Assembly: GCF_013114625.1 (NCBI RefSeq)
Contig: NZ_VTXD01000008.1
Coordinates: 1-64,000 of the forward strand
From: Vibrio sp. 99-70-13A1
Lineage (GTDB): Bacteria; Pseudomonadota; Gammaproteobacteria; Enterobacterales; Vibrionaceae
Length of the DNA: 64,000 nt
Direction: 5' to 3'
Under the pieces are notes generated by a model that was not told the origin of the DNA, ran no database searches, and saw only the letters and a list, made by a program, of their open reading frames with translations. The position numbers were made by a program, and so were the translations under genes. The first letter of the stretch is position 1. Each line of letters starts with the position of its first letter. Of this stretch, positions 7,598 through 16,392 are shown one piece after another.

Positions 7598-8434
7598 ATG
7601 GACAGCAAAAAACGCTCTAAAGAAAAGGCTGAATATAAGATCACTGAAGAGCTTGGCGGTCTTGAAATCCTCAATGCGGAATACGAAAAGCAGAACTTCT
7701 CTCGCCATAGTCATGAAGGCTACACAATAGGTGTGATTGAACAAGGTGCTCAGCGCTTTTATCGAACTGGCGGTCACCATATTGCACCGCAAGATACCAT
7801 TATTTTAGTGAATGCGGATGAGGTTCATAGTGGGCACTCGGCATCGGAAGGTGGTTGGGCGTATAGAGCTATGTACCCAGTGCCAGAGCAGCTAGCTAAA
7901 ATATCTAAAGACCTTAATTTACCAAGCTATGGGGCGCCTTATTTCCCGAATGCCGTGGTGGAAGACCCTGAATTAGCAAATCAAATTCGCCTTGTTTTCA
8001 ATACTATTGACGCTTCTGACAACCGCTTACTCAGAGAAACTCTGATGTACGAAATGTTTGTTAAGTTAATCAGTAAGCATGGTAAGTCTACTCTTACTCC
8101 AAAATTAGAAGGTAAAGTTCAGAGACAACTTTTACTGGTTAAGGAGTTTCTAGATGACTTTCCACAAGCTGATGTGTCATTAGAAGAATTATCTAACCTT
8201 GCTGCATTAAGTCCTTATCATTTGGTGCGATCTTTTCAAAAAGAGTTTGGTTTACCGCCACACGCTTACCAAATTCAAGCTCGATTACGGTTTGCACGCC
8301 AATTATTAAAGCAAGGTCATACGATTTCTGAAACAGCGCAAGAGTGCGGTTTTCACGACCAAAGCCATTTTCATCGACACTTTAAAAGAGCCAATGGATA
8401 CACGCCGGGTCAGTATATAAAGATGCTTGCTTAG
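7598..8434 (+). CDS. AraC-family regulator with cupin sensor domain
   Basis: Transcription activator of the AraC family, 278 residues from ATG 7598, which follows a G-rich ribosome binding site; a TTG at 7568 would add ten residues without a better site. The N-terminal half is a cupin (AraC_binding) domain, with SRHSHEGYTIGVIEQG and 'AQDTIILVNADEVHSG'-like strands. The C-terminal third has two HTH motifs: 'DVSLEELSNLAALSPYHLVR' with FQKEFGLPPHAY, and then 'SETAQECGFHDQSHFHRHFK' with GYTPGQY. The azlCD pair starts 109 bases downstream on the same strand. AraC proteins of this group often control amino-acid exporters, so azlCD is the likely target. Confidence 0.85.
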   Translation: MDSKKRSKEKAEYKITEELGGLEILNAEYEKQNFSRHSHEGYTIGVIEQGAQRFYRTGGHHIAPQDTIILVNADEVHSGHSASEGGWAYRAMYPVPEQLAKISKDLNLPSYGAPYFPNAVVEDPELANQIRLVFNTIDASDNRLLRETLMYEMFVKLISKHGKSTLTPKLEGKVQRQLLLVKEFLDDFPQADVSLEELSNLAALSPYHLVRSFQKEFGLPPHAYQIQARLRFARQLLKQGHTISETAQECGFHDQSHFHRHFKRANGYTPGQYIKMLA

Positions 8435-8543
8435 CTTCAGTAGAGAAAGCCAGTTAAAAAAGAAACCAGAATAGAGCAAGTTTGTACAATCGCGGCAGTA
8501 GATGCTCTCTTACATTAAAGCATGTGATGAATAATAAGAATAT

Positions 8544-9278
8544 ATGGGTTACGCAAGAATGAACAAACGCACAGAGTTACGAAAAGGGTTTATTGCGGGA
8601 ATGCCTTTAAGCATCGCAGTAATACCGTGGGGGATATTAGCGGGTTCCTATGCGATTGATGCCGGGCTCAATGTATACCAAGCTCAGGCAATGTCTGGAA
8701 TCTTGTTTGCAGGCTCGGCCCAATTAGTCGCAGCTGGCATGTTTAAGGCCGGTATTGGGCTTGGCACTATGCTGTTAACCACTCTATTTATCACATCAAG
8801 GCATTTCCTCTACAGTATTTCAATGCGAGATAAGATCAGCCATTTACCTGCCCGTTGGCGCTTGTTATTGGGTTTTTGGTTAACGGACGAGTTATTCGCT
8901 ATTTGTAATGGGCAGTCTCAGCAAGAATTCAATCGTTGGTATGCAGCCGGGGTTGGTGGCGGTTTTTATCTTATTTGGAACATTGCCAGTTTTGTTGGAA
9001 TTATAGCTGGCAGCCAAATCCCTTCATTAAATGAAATTGGTCTAGATTTCGCCGTAGCGTCAACGTTTATCGCGCTGGTGTTCCCTCTAATTAAAACGCT
9101 ACCTGTGGTGGTGTGCGTGGTAGTTTCTTTGGTTTTCTCGGTATTTCTAACGGTTAATCAAGTAGAAGGAGCGTTAATGATCGCTTCCATTTCGGGAATG
9201 GTAGCTGGGTTTATTAGTGAATCTTATGTCCAACGTGGGCATTCCAAAAGCATGACTGCCGAAGGAGAACAATTATGA
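8544..9278 (+). CDS. azlC: AzlC-family amino-acid exporter subunit
   Basis: Large membrane subunit of an AzlCD-type branched-chain amino-acid exporter. It has 244 residues with about seven hydrophobic segments. The family hallmark lies near the N terminus, GFIAGMPLSIAVIPWGILAG, followed by 'FAGSAQLVAAGMF' and SRHFLYSISMR. The start could be ATG 8544 or ATG 8559 (MNKRTELRKG); neither has a strong ribosome binding site. It overlaps azlD by four bases (ATGA), so the two are translationally coupled. The upstream AraC gene is the probable regulator. The exact substrate cannot be read from the sequence. Confidence 0.85.
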   Translation: MGYARMNKRTELRKGFIAGMPLSIAVIPWGILAGSYAIDAGLNVYQAQAMSGILFAGSAQLVAAGMFKAGIGLGTMLLTTLFITSRHFLYSISMRDKISHLPARWRLLLGFWLTDELFAICNGQSQQEFNRWYAAGVGGGFYLIWNIASFVGIIAGSQIPSLNEIGLDFAVASTFIALVFPLIKTLPVVVCVVVSLVFSVFLTVNQVEGALMIASISGMVAGFISESYVQRGHSKSMTAEGEQL

Positions 9279-9604
9279 TTTGGTTATCCATCTTACTAAT
9301 GACCGCTATTGTGTTTGCTAGCCGCTACATTTTTTTGGAACCTGCAATTCCACTAAGGCTTAATAATACTACGCGCCGTTTCCTTCGTTATTCAAGCCCT
9401 GCGGTATTAACCGCAATTTGGGGACCTATTGTATTTGCACCGGAACAAGAATTTTTCCCAAGTTTGGAGAACCCGTATTTGATTGGTGCCTTGGTCACGG
9501 GGTTACTAATTTGGAAGACGGGTAATGTATTACTGACGATAGGAGTTGGGATGGGAGTTTTTCTGTTTTACAACTTAGTTGCTATTGACCTCTTATTTAA
9601 GTAA
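9275..9604 (+). CDS. azlD: AzlD-family exporter small subunit
   Basis: Small membrane partner of AzlC (109 residues, four hydrophobic segments). The AzlD signature is visible as RFLRYSSPAVLTAIWGP near residue 40. The start ATG overlaps the azlC stop (ATGA), which fits stoichiometric production of the pair. The terminator at 9628-9655 ends the unit. Confidence 0.85.
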   Translation: MIWLSILLMTAIVFASRYIFLEPAIPLRLNNTTRRFLRYSSPAVLTAIWGPIVFAPEQEFFPSLENPYLIGALVTGLLIWKTGNVLLTIGVGMGVFLFYNLVAIDLLFK

Positions 9605-9627
9605 GCCAATGTCTTGCCTGCGCATAT

Positions 9628-9655
9628 AAATAATCCCTCATACGAGGGATTATTT
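9628..9655. terminator. Bidirectional terminator between azlD and the Bor-like gene
   Basis: Perfect arms AAATAATCCCTC and GAGGGATTATTT with loop ATAC. It lies between two convergent genes and can serve both. Confidence 0.8.
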
Positions 9656-9692
9656 ACAGAATTTTACTTATAAAGTTTACACCTGCTCTAGC

Positions 9693-9980
9693 TTAAGCCT
9701 TACAGTAAACACGAGCCTCACGAGGTGTGTAGATACCGAAAGTAACCGTAGCAAGTAAACCATTAACGAATGTTTCTTGAACTTCTACTTTCGCTACTTT
9801 ATCGATGCCACCACATACTTTCGCTGCGTCGATTTGTTTCTTTTGAGCAAGACCATTAATAAAGAAGTGGTGAGATTGCTCCGTCGTTACTTCAGTTTCT
9901 TGCGGTGCCATTACGAACGTTTGTTGTGCACAACCAGTAGCAACTAATGATAGGGCAGTAATAAGAATTAACTTTTTCAT
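9693..9980 (-). CDS. Bor/Iss-family small lipoprotein
   Basis: A 95-residue lipoprotein similar to the Bor protein of phage lambda and Iss. It has a signal peptide with lipobox ATGC at about residues 14-17, then the family core SHHFFINGLAQKKQIDAAKVCGG (a Cys is conserved) and the ending 'TFGIYTPREARVYC'. Bor proteins are outer-membrane lipoproteins associated with serum resistance in enterobacteria; chromosomal copies are common in marine gammaproteobacteria, where the role is not established. No other phage genes are nearby, so this is not evidence of a prophage. Confidence 0.85.
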   Translation of the reverse strand: MKKLILITALSLVATGCAQQTFVMAPQETEVTTEQSHHFFINGLAQKKQIDAAKVCGGIDKVAKVEVQETFVNGLLATVTFGIYTPREARVYCKA

Positions 9981-10118
9981 GGTATCTCCAAATAATATTC
10001 AATGATTTGGTCAGGAGTAACAAAGGTGTGCATCATGAAAAATGTTCTCGTGCATCTCCTAACCGATGTCGCATATTATTCCAGAGCTTTCATTCGGTTA
10101 CTGTATAGGTTTGTCAGG

Positions 10119-11429
10119 CTATTCATTACATAACGGTAAAGTCATAATAAAAAGCGCACCATGCAATTTGGTACTACGTTCGATATTTATGGAGCCATTG
10201 TGCTGTTCGCAAATCTTTTTAACGATAGATAGCCCTAAGCCATGCCCACTTTTTGCCTTGTTTCGTGCTTTATTGCCGACATAGAAGGGTTCAAATAGAT
10301 GAGCTTGATGTTCATCTTCAACACCGGGACCATCATCATGAATAGCAATCTGAAATTGATCATCGTGAGTGGTTAGTTCAATAAGAATTTGTGTTTCAGC
10401 ATACTTAAAAGCGTTTCGCACTAAGTTATCTAGTGCGCGGCTTAGCAGCTTTTTGTCAGCTTCAAAAAATAGTGTTGAAGTACCGAGGTTTTGGGGAGGA
10501 GCAAAATGTATATCAAGCTTGGTTTCTTTGCTCCAGCGTTTGATTGCTTTATCAAAGAAGTCTGTGGGCTCTAGTTTCTCATACATTAACTCAAGGCAAC
10601 TATTGTCGAGTTTTGCGTAATATAAAAGCTCATCGACCATTTGCTCCATTTCTTCTGTGTCTTCCACAATGCTTGCAATGGTGGCAAGTTGCTCATTCGA
10701 CAGTGGGGTATCTTTTAATAATTCAGCTTGCCATTGGATGCGAAAAACAGGAGTGCGAAGCTCATGGGCGACGGCGTTAGTTAAAGAACGGTTACTTTCA
10801 ATAAGATGAAAAATTCTGTCTGCCATAATGTTGAATGATTTGTTCAACGTACCAATTGAGCTTCCTCCTGAAGTATCAGCACGGGAAGATAAATCGCCTT
10901 CGGCAAAGCGTAAGGTTGCCTGTTCTAACTTATTGACTCGTCGGAAAATAATCAATAAATGACCTAAGCTGTACACAATAAAACTAGAGATGAAGAAAAC
11001 CCAAAGTAACTTATCTTCGAGTTCAATTTTTTCACGAACTAAAGACTGATCATCAGGGTAGTAATGATAAATATGGTCGCTACCAGATAATCGAAACCAT
11101 AGATCTCTATTGTCATCATGGAAGGTGTGTAAAGTAGGATTCTTTGCAAAAAAATCAGTCGCTAAATCAGGGATAGTATCACTTGGCTCGAAAACGGTTA
11201 GAACAAGCCTAGTGGTATTCGCGAACTCATTTATGGCTTTCTGAGCTGCATCTAACCCCTGATTTTTGGCAATATTATCTAATAGTTGTTGATGAGCGAC
11301 CGCTTCATAATCTTGCAGTACGTATTCATAATCAGTATTGAGTTGGTAAACGCAGATTTCATAAGTGACCACCCCCGTTAAAAAACAAGCGATTAAGCCA
11401 AGTATGGATTCCAGATAAATACGTCGCAT
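10119..11429 (-). CDS. Two-component sensor histidine kinase (RstB-like)
   Basis: Membrane sensor kinase (436 residues). Two membrane helices (about 7-27 and 142-162) frame a periplasmic domain of some 115 residues. HAMP follows, then a HisKA domain with phospho-acceptor His222 in NAVAHELRTPVFRIQW, and a HATPase_c domain with N-box DNLVRNAFKYA, G1 box 'HDDGPGVED' and G2 box SGHGLGLSIVKK. The layout and 'RTPVFRIQW' resemble RstB of enterobacteria and vibrios. It starts 36 bases after its response regulator on the same strand, so they are co-transcribed. The signal sensed is unknown. Confidence 0.8.
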   Translation of the reverse strand: MRRIYLESILGLIACFLTGVVTYEICVYQLNTDYEYVLQDYEAVAHQQLLDNIAKNQGLDAAQKAINEFANTTRLVLTVFEPSDTIPDLATDFFAKNPTLHTFHDDNRDLWFRLSGSDHIYHYYPDDQSLVREKIELEDKLLWVFFISSFIVYSLGHLLIIFRRVNKLEQATLRFAEGDLSSRADTSGGSSIGTLNKSFNIMADRIFHLIESNRSLTNAVAHELRTPVFRIQWQAELLKDTPLSNEQLATIASIVEDTEEMEQMVDELLYYAKLDNSCLELMYEKLEPTDFFDKAIKRWSKETKLDIHFAPPQNLGTSTLFFEADKKLLSRALDNLVRNAFKYAETQILIELTTHDDQFQIAIHDDGPGVEDEHQAHLFEPFYVGNKARNKAKSGHGLGLSIVKKICEQHNGSINIERSTKLHGALFIMTLPLCNE

Positions 11430-11465
11430 TAGCGTTCTCTTTTTATACGCTCAATTTGAGCGTCG

Positions 11466-12170
11466 TTAATTCCAAGCCGTTGAAACAAACAAGTAGCCTT
11501 TTCCTCTGATTGTTTGCACTTTTTCTGCTGAAGCATTGTCGTCACCAAGCAGTTTTCTTAATTTGACCACTTTGTTATCGATAGTTCGGTCTATGCCATC
11601 GTACTCGATACCTCGTAATGCTTGGGTAAGGTAATCACGGGATAAAGGTTCATCTGGGTTGCTTGCCAGTAACCAAAGCAAGTCGAATTCACTATCAGTT
11701 AGTGGCAGTAATTCACCAGCAAACTCACATTTCTTGTACTTGTTTTTAAGGACAAGCTTTCCAAAGTTAATGTGGTCTGAGTCTTCAATCGAAGTTGCAG
11801 AATTGTCTTGGCGACGAAGCAAAGACCGAACTCGGGCAAGCAAAACACGAGGCTTAATCGGTTTAGTGACATAGTCGTCTGCACCTGTTTCAAGCCCAGC
11901 AACGTGGTCAAAGTCATCGTCGCTTGCCGTTAGCATTAAAATCTTACCTTGATAGAGAGAACGTGTCTGTCGGCAGATTGTCAGCCCATCGGTTACAGGA
12001 AGCATCAAATCAAGTAGAACAATATCTGGTTGCTCATTGATGATCGTTTGTGCAGCGTTACTGCCATCATCTAAGGCTGTAACATTGAAGTTTTGCGTAA
12101 TGAAGTAATCTTTCAGCATCTGCTGAAGCTTTAAGTCGTCTTCAATGATAAGCATCGTTGGGTGAGTCAT
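11466..12170 (-). CDS. OmpR-family response regulator (RstA-like)
   Basis: A 234-residue response regulator. The receiver domain has acidic residues IIEDD (9-12), phosphorylation site Asp54 in DIVLLDLMLPVTDG, Thr in LMLTAS and Lys in DYVTKPIKP. The C-terminal winged-helix domain shows 'LTDSEFDLLWLLASNP' and 'DRTIDNKVVKLRKLLGDD' with the ending TIRGKGYLFV. It is the first gene of the pair with the kinase downstream. The partner and sequence style point to RstA; the target genes cannot be told from the window. Confidence 0.85.
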   Translation of the reverse strand: MTHPTMLIIEDDLKLQQMLKDYFITQNFNVTALDDGSNAAQTIINEQPDIVLLDLMLPVTDGLTICRQTRSLYQGKILMLTASDDDFDHVAGLETGADDYVTKPIKPRVLLARVRSLLRRQDNSATSIEDSDHINFGKLVLKNKYKKCEFAGELLPLTDSEFDLLWLLASNPDEPLSRDYLTQALRGIEYDGIDRTIDNKVVKLRKLLGDDNASAEKVQTIRGKGYLFVSTAWN

Positions 12171-12334
12171 TCAGTATCTGCCTTGTAGTACTTATACTTC
12201 GTAGTTCTTTAGTTAAGAACGCCTTTAATGGTTTGTATTCTAACGGGGTAAACGACATTTCCATACATAACCAAGACAGTAAATTACACTTTTAACTCAT
12301 AAAATCCTCCCATAATCAAAACTGGGACAAACAT

Positions 12335-13438
12335 ATGAAATCTTATCGTACTCTTTTACTGGCTACTCCTCTTATTATCCTGGTTGGATGTAATTCAGGC
12401 TCACCAAGTAGTGCATCAAAAACGAAGCCAGCGGTTGTAGATAAACCTTTAGCTAATTACAAATTCACTGAAGAAGCTAAAAGAGAGGCTGTGGAAGAGC
12501 GCCAAGAAATCCTTGAAGCAATGCGTTTGTCTTATAATGGAACAATGTATTCAAACATGAAATTCGCTGAAGCGCTAGGTGGAGCGACACTCATTAAACT
12601 GTCGGACAATAAAGGTAAAAGTGTCGACCTTTACCTACAAAGTGCAGAGGATTCTGAGCCTTGTGTTATTTATCAAAACGCAGATGACTTTGATACCTTC
12701 CCCTGCAGTCAGTCTGTTCGTTCTGTTTCAAATGAAACCACAGTGGTCAGCACTACATCGGCAATGAAGCGACCGGTTCAGGTGGAGTTCTATACTGAAG
12801 CTGAAGAACATATCGGTAGCATAGGTTCAACTATACTGACCCCACAAATGAAAGATAACCAAGTCAATATCCAAACTTCATTTGCGTTCAATGATTTTTA
12901 CAAAGATATTCTTGGAGATGATGGTAAAGGCGACAGAATTAACTCAACCTTGGGTTATACAACTTACTTGCAGCTTGATGAAATTGTAAAAGCGAACCAA
13001 GGAACCAATATGGAAGTGCGATTTAATAATCATATTGGAGGAAGTGCTGACGATGACATTAATATGTATACCGGACTTTTGATCAAAGATAACGATATGG
13101 ATACGGTTGTCACAGCAACGGGTTCTGTTTTCTCTGGTGGTACCGACTTATTTGCAGCAGGTAAACAGCGTACTTTGATCCGTTCAAATACAGCAACAGC
13201 GATTGAGAAAAATGAACAAATAGGGGTTCATAGTTGGGGGCAGGGAGATAAGACGGCGAAAGACTTCCCATATACCGATGAAAGCCACCGCAAACAGGCG
13301 ACCTATTTCAAAAAAATGATGGGTGATAAAGGTATCGACTTTTACTTGTTTACTTTGGATTCTGCACCTGCAAGCGGAGCACATTGGGTAACTAAGGCTG
13401 ATTCTGATAAATATGGCTTTATTACCCAAATAAAATAA
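12335..13438 (+). CDS. ClpP/crotonase-like periplasmic lipoprotein
   Basis: A 367-residue lipoprotein (lipobox LVGC, Cys19) whose C-terminal half looks like a ClpP/crotonase-fold serine peptidase of the COG3904 type. The backbone 'NHIGGSADDDINMYTGLLI' resembles the NSPGGS-plus-helix part of ClpP. It is followed by TGSVFSGGTDLFAAG with candidate nucleophile Ser267, and EQIGVHSWGQG with candidate His299. A later 'GIDFYLFTLDSAPASGAHWV' region matches the equivalent part of such proteins. Residues 40-200 are not recognised. It stands alone upstream of the ectoine cluster. Peptidase activity is inferred from motifs; it could be an inactive scaffold. Confidence 0.6.
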   Translation: MKSYRTLLLATPLIILVGCNSGSPSSASKTKPAVVDKPLANYKFTEEAKREAVEERQEILEAMRLSYNGTMYSNMKFAEALGGATLIKLSDNKGKSVDLYLQSAEDSEPCVIYQNADDFDTFPCSQSVRSVSNETTVVSTTSAMKRPVQVEFYTEAEEHIGSIGSTILTPQMKDNQVNIQTSFAFNDFYKDILGDDGKGDRINSTLGYTTYLQLDEIVKANQGTNMEVRFNNHIGGSADDDINMYTGLLIKDNDMDTVVTATGSVFSGGTDLFAAGKQRTLIRSNTATAIEKNEQIGVHSWGQGDKTAKDFPYTDESHRKQATYFKKMMGDKGIDFYLFTLDSAPASGAHWVTKADSDKYGFITQIK

Positions 13439-13921
13439 CAACGCCCATTTAGCCAATTATTTTACTCGAAGTACGTACAAAAACACACTTAATAACGGCA
13501 GGTTGTTGCGAATTTTTCCGTAATAATCTGCCTATCCTCATTTGTAAAATCCCCCTCTCAATGTCTACAAAAACGCCTAAATTGGTTTGCTGTTTTTGCC
13601 AGTTTATACGTCATTTTTTTGCCTTACTATTTGCACAATTACTTGATGCGTTTCACTCAAAATTAGGAGTGTATACATCGACTCAAATTTTTCTTTTTTG
13701 AATGTTTTTTCGTGATTTTTTATAAACGAAAATCAGTGAAATAAGATTTTTTAAGTGCTCATTCAATAAAAAGATTAGAGATCTAATTAAATTATTTAGG
13801 TCCGAATTGCTATATTTTTGTGATTTAAGTCTCAATTTTAAGCTTAATTTACAGGTATTTTTGATTTTAGAGAGAGGTTCTGTGCCTAATAACGGCGAAA
13901 TTTGCTTAGAGTACAAAGGAA
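13439..13921. other. Ectoine operon promoter region
   Basis: A 483-base AT-rich stretch without a gene. GGCAG and CTGCC arms around 13497-13534 could form a loose stem after the ClpP-like gene. The rest presumably carries the osmotically controlled promoter of ectA. I could not pick out a confident -35/-10 pair or a CosR site. Confidence 0.4.
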
Positions 13922-14479
13922 ATGTATTTACACATGATCACATCAGTACCTTGGATGATGTATCCCGATATAGAGCAAGATCCTGAAGAAAGTTGGATCT
14001 TTTCTGAGCCATCAGCAGAAGATGGTGATGACGTTTTCAGCCTCATTGCAGCATGCCCCCCTCTTGATGTTAATTCATCATATTGCAACTTCCTCCAGTC
14101 ATCACATTTTAGCCGAACTTGTATCATCGCGAGATCGAACGGTGAAATCGCCGGTTTTATTTCTGGTTACCGAAAGCCAGACGATCCAAATACTTTATTC
14201 GTATGGCAAGTTGCAGTTTCTCCCCGTTTTCGAGGCAAAGGCTTAGCTTTTAAAATGCTCAGTGAATTACTCAATCGAGATCTTCTTAATACTGTTACGG
14301 CTGTTGAAACGACAATAACGGAAGACAATGCTGCCTCTTGGGCACTCTTCAAAAAGTTGGATGCACAGAATGATCAGCAGGGTGTAGTCAGTACATTTCT
14401 AGACGAAAAAACACATTTTAAAGGGAAGCACGATACGGAATATTTGTATCGCATCCCGTTAAACAATTCTAAAAAATAG
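13922..14479 (+). CDS. ectA: Diaminobutyrate acetyltransferase EctA
   Basis: Acetylates L-2,4-diaminobutyrate with acetyl-CoA, the second step of ectoine synthesis. It is a GNAT-fold enzyme of 185 residues; the acetyl-CoA motif is VSPRFRGKGLAFKML. The N-terminal SWIFSEPSAEDGDDVFSLIA region is typical of EctA. The start is ambiguous: ATG 13922 lies too close to AAAGGA (13915-13920) and ATG 13934 (MITSVPW) a little too far; the second gives the family's usual N terminus. First gene of ectABC plus aspartokinase, expected to respond to salt. Confidence 0.95.
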   Translation: MYLHMITSVPWMMYPDIEQDPEESWIFSEPSAEDGDDVFSLIAACPPLDVNSSYCNFLQSSHFSRTCIIARSNGEIAGFISGYRKPDDPNTLFVWQVAVSPRFRGKGLAFKMLSELLNRDLLNTVTAVETTITEDNAASWALFKKLDAQNDQQGVVSTFLDEKTHFKGKHDTEYLYRIPLNNSKK

Positions 14480-14498
14480 GATACCAAACGGTCTCATC

Positions 14499-15764
14499 AT
14501 GGATATTTTTAACAAGCAAGAATCAAAAGTACGTTCTTACTCAAATAGCTTCCCTGTCATTTTTACAAAAGCGAAAGGTTGCTGGCTAGAAACAGACAAA
14601 GGCGAACGTTACCTAGATTTTCTTGCTGGTGCAGGATCACTGAATTACGGACACAATAACCCTGAGTTGAAGCAGTCACTGCTGGACTACATTGAGATGG
14701 ATGGCATTACTCACGGTCTAGACATGCATTCATCGGCGAAGGCTGGTTTCTTAACCGCGCTTCAACGTGACATTCTTCAGCCTAGAGGCTTGGACTATAA
14801 GGTTCAATTCACTGGTCCTACGGGAACCAACGCCGTAGAAGCAGCACTTAAGCTTGCTCGAAAAGTAAAAGGCCGCAGTTCAATTGTGGCGTTTACCAAT
14901 GGTTTCCATGGTTGTACTGCTGGAGCATTAGCGGCTACTGGTAACCAACACCATCGTCAAGGCGCTGGTATGAGCTTAAACCAAGTGACGCGCATTCCAT
15001 TTGAAGGTTATGCCGACATTGATGGTCTGAAATTATTTGAAACTATGCTTTCAGATAACTCAGCAGGAATGGATAAGCCAGCTGCTGTTCTACTTGAAAC
15101 AGTGCAAGGTGAGGGCGGGCTGAACGTTGCGTCTAATGAGTGGTTACAGCGCCTAGATAAAATCTGTAAAGCGCATGATATTTTAATGATTGTCGATGAC
15201 ATTCAAGCTGGATGTGGTCGTACAGGCACATTCTTCAGTTTTGAACCATCAGGTATCAAACCCGATATGGTGACTTTGTCTAAGTCTATCGGTGGTTATG
15301 GCCTACCTATGGCCGTCGTTTTACTTGCCCCTGAACTGGATATTTGGAAAGCCGGTGAGCATAACGGTACTTTTCGTGGAAATAACCATGCATTCGTTAC
15401 CGCTGCTAAAGCGATTGAACTGTACTGGTCTGATAATAAATTTGAAGCGCATATTGCTGCATGTTCATCGAAAATATCTGAAGTTATTCAGCGCAATGTA
15501 AAACGTCATCCTGATCTTTTTGCACAGCAGAAAGGTCGTGGAATGATGATCGGAATTGAATGTAATGACAGCGAGTATGCAAGTGCAATCGCGAAGACGT
15601 GTTTTGAAAATGGCATGATTATCGAAACGGCTGGGCCAAATGATGAAGTCGTGAAGTTTTTCTGCCCACTGACTATTACAGAATCTGAGCTAGAGCAAGG
15701 CTTGAGTATTTTTGAAAACGCAGTAGAGCTAGTAGTAGCGAAGCACTTTAAAAAAGCATCTTAA
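14499..15764 (+). CDS. ectB: Diaminobutyrate-2-oxoglutarate transaminase EctB
   Basis: PLP-dependent class-III aminotransferase that turns L-aspartate semialdehyde and glutamate into L-2,4-diaminobutyrate, the first committed step of ectoine synthesis. It has 421 residues, the normal length. PLP Lys262 lies in [15 protein letters not shown], with Asp233/234 in [13 protein letters not shown] and the phosphate-binding [17 protein letters not shown] before them. It begins 19 bases after ectA and is followed 14 bases later by ectC. Confidence 0.97.
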   Translation: MDIFNKQESKVRSYSNSFPVIFTKAKGCWLETDKGERYLDFLAGAGSLNYGHNNPELKQSLLDYIEMDGITHGLDMHSSAKAGFLTALQRDILQPRGLDYKVQFTGPTGTNAVEAALKLARKVKGRSSIVAFTNGFHGCTAGALAATGNQHHRQGAGMSLNQVTRIPFEGYADIDGLKLFETMLSDNSAGMDKPAAVLLETVQGEGGLNVASNEWLQRLDKICKAHDILMIVDDIQAGCGRTGTFFSFEPSGIKPDMVTLSKSIGGYGLPMAVVLLAPELDIWKAGEHNGTFRGNNHAFVTAAKAIELYWSDNKFEAHIAACSSKISEVIQRNVKRHPDLFAQQKGRGMMIGIECNDSEYASAIAKTCFENGMIIETAGPNDEVVKFFCPLTITESELEQGLSIFENAVELVVAKHFKKAS

Positions 15765-15778
15765 GAAGGATTAAAAAG

Positions 15779-16165
15779 ATGATCGTAAGAACACTGGATG
15801 AGTGCCGCGATAGCGAGCGTAGAGTAGCGTCGGAAACATGGGAAAGTGTCCGTATGCTACTTAAAGATGACAATATGGGTTTTTCTTTTCACATAACAAC
15901 GATTTATGAAAATACAGAAACGCATATTCATTACAAAAACCACTTAGAGTCTGTGTACTGCATGAGTGGGGAAGGTGAAATTGAAGTGGTGGGTGGTGAG
16001 ACGTATCCAATTAAACCAGGAACGCTATACATTCTTGATAAACACGATGAGCATTTTCTTCGAGCGTTTAAAGACAAAGAAATGGTCATGGCATGTGTCT
16101 TTAACCCGCCAATTACGGGTAAAGAAACTCATGATGAAAATGGTGTTTACCCGTTAGTTGATTAG
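15779..16165 (+). CDS. ectC: Ectoine synthase EctC
   Basis: Cyclises N-gamma-acetyl-diaminobutyrate to ectoine. A 128-residue single cupin. The family sequence is clear: [19 protein letters not shown] at the start, [22 protein letters not shown]-type metal-binding strands in the middle and [11 protein letters not shown] towards the end. It has a good ribosome binding site (AAGGA at 15766). A hairpin in the 227-base gap before the aspartokinase may set the ratio of downstream product. Confidence 0.97.
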   Translation: MIVRTLDECRDSERRVASETWESVRMLLKDDNMGFSFHITTIYENTETHIHYKNHLESVYCMSGEGEIEVVGGETYPIKPGTLYILDKHDEHFLRAFKDKEMVMACVFNPPITGKETHDENGVYPLVD

Positions 16166-16239
16166 CTCTAGTTATTTCATCGTGAATTTACTAATAGCTC
16201 GTGGTAAGTAAGCCGTTATTAAACGGAACTCCACAATTT

Positions 16240-16268
16240 CAGTGAGGCGCAATGCCTCACTGAGTTTT
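16240..16268 (+). terminator. Hairpin between ectC and aspartokinase gene
   Basis: CAGTGAGGC and GCCTCACTG form a perfect 9-bp stem around GCAAT, followed by AGTTTTTA. It could end part of the ectABC transcripts and reduce read-through into the aspartokinase. Confidence 0.65.
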
Positions 16269-16392
16269 TAAAAGCTATCGGTATTCAAAGCTATTGCACT
16301 AATTAGAGCGATTACAAGTAACTAACGTTTTTACAGTAATCAAAGCTATTAAAGCCATCAAAATTACCAACCTCATATACAAAGGTTCCCCT

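Noticed and set aside
9693-9980. Bor-like gene as sign of a prophage
   Set aside because: No other phage gene nearby; chromosomal Bor-family lipoproteins are common.
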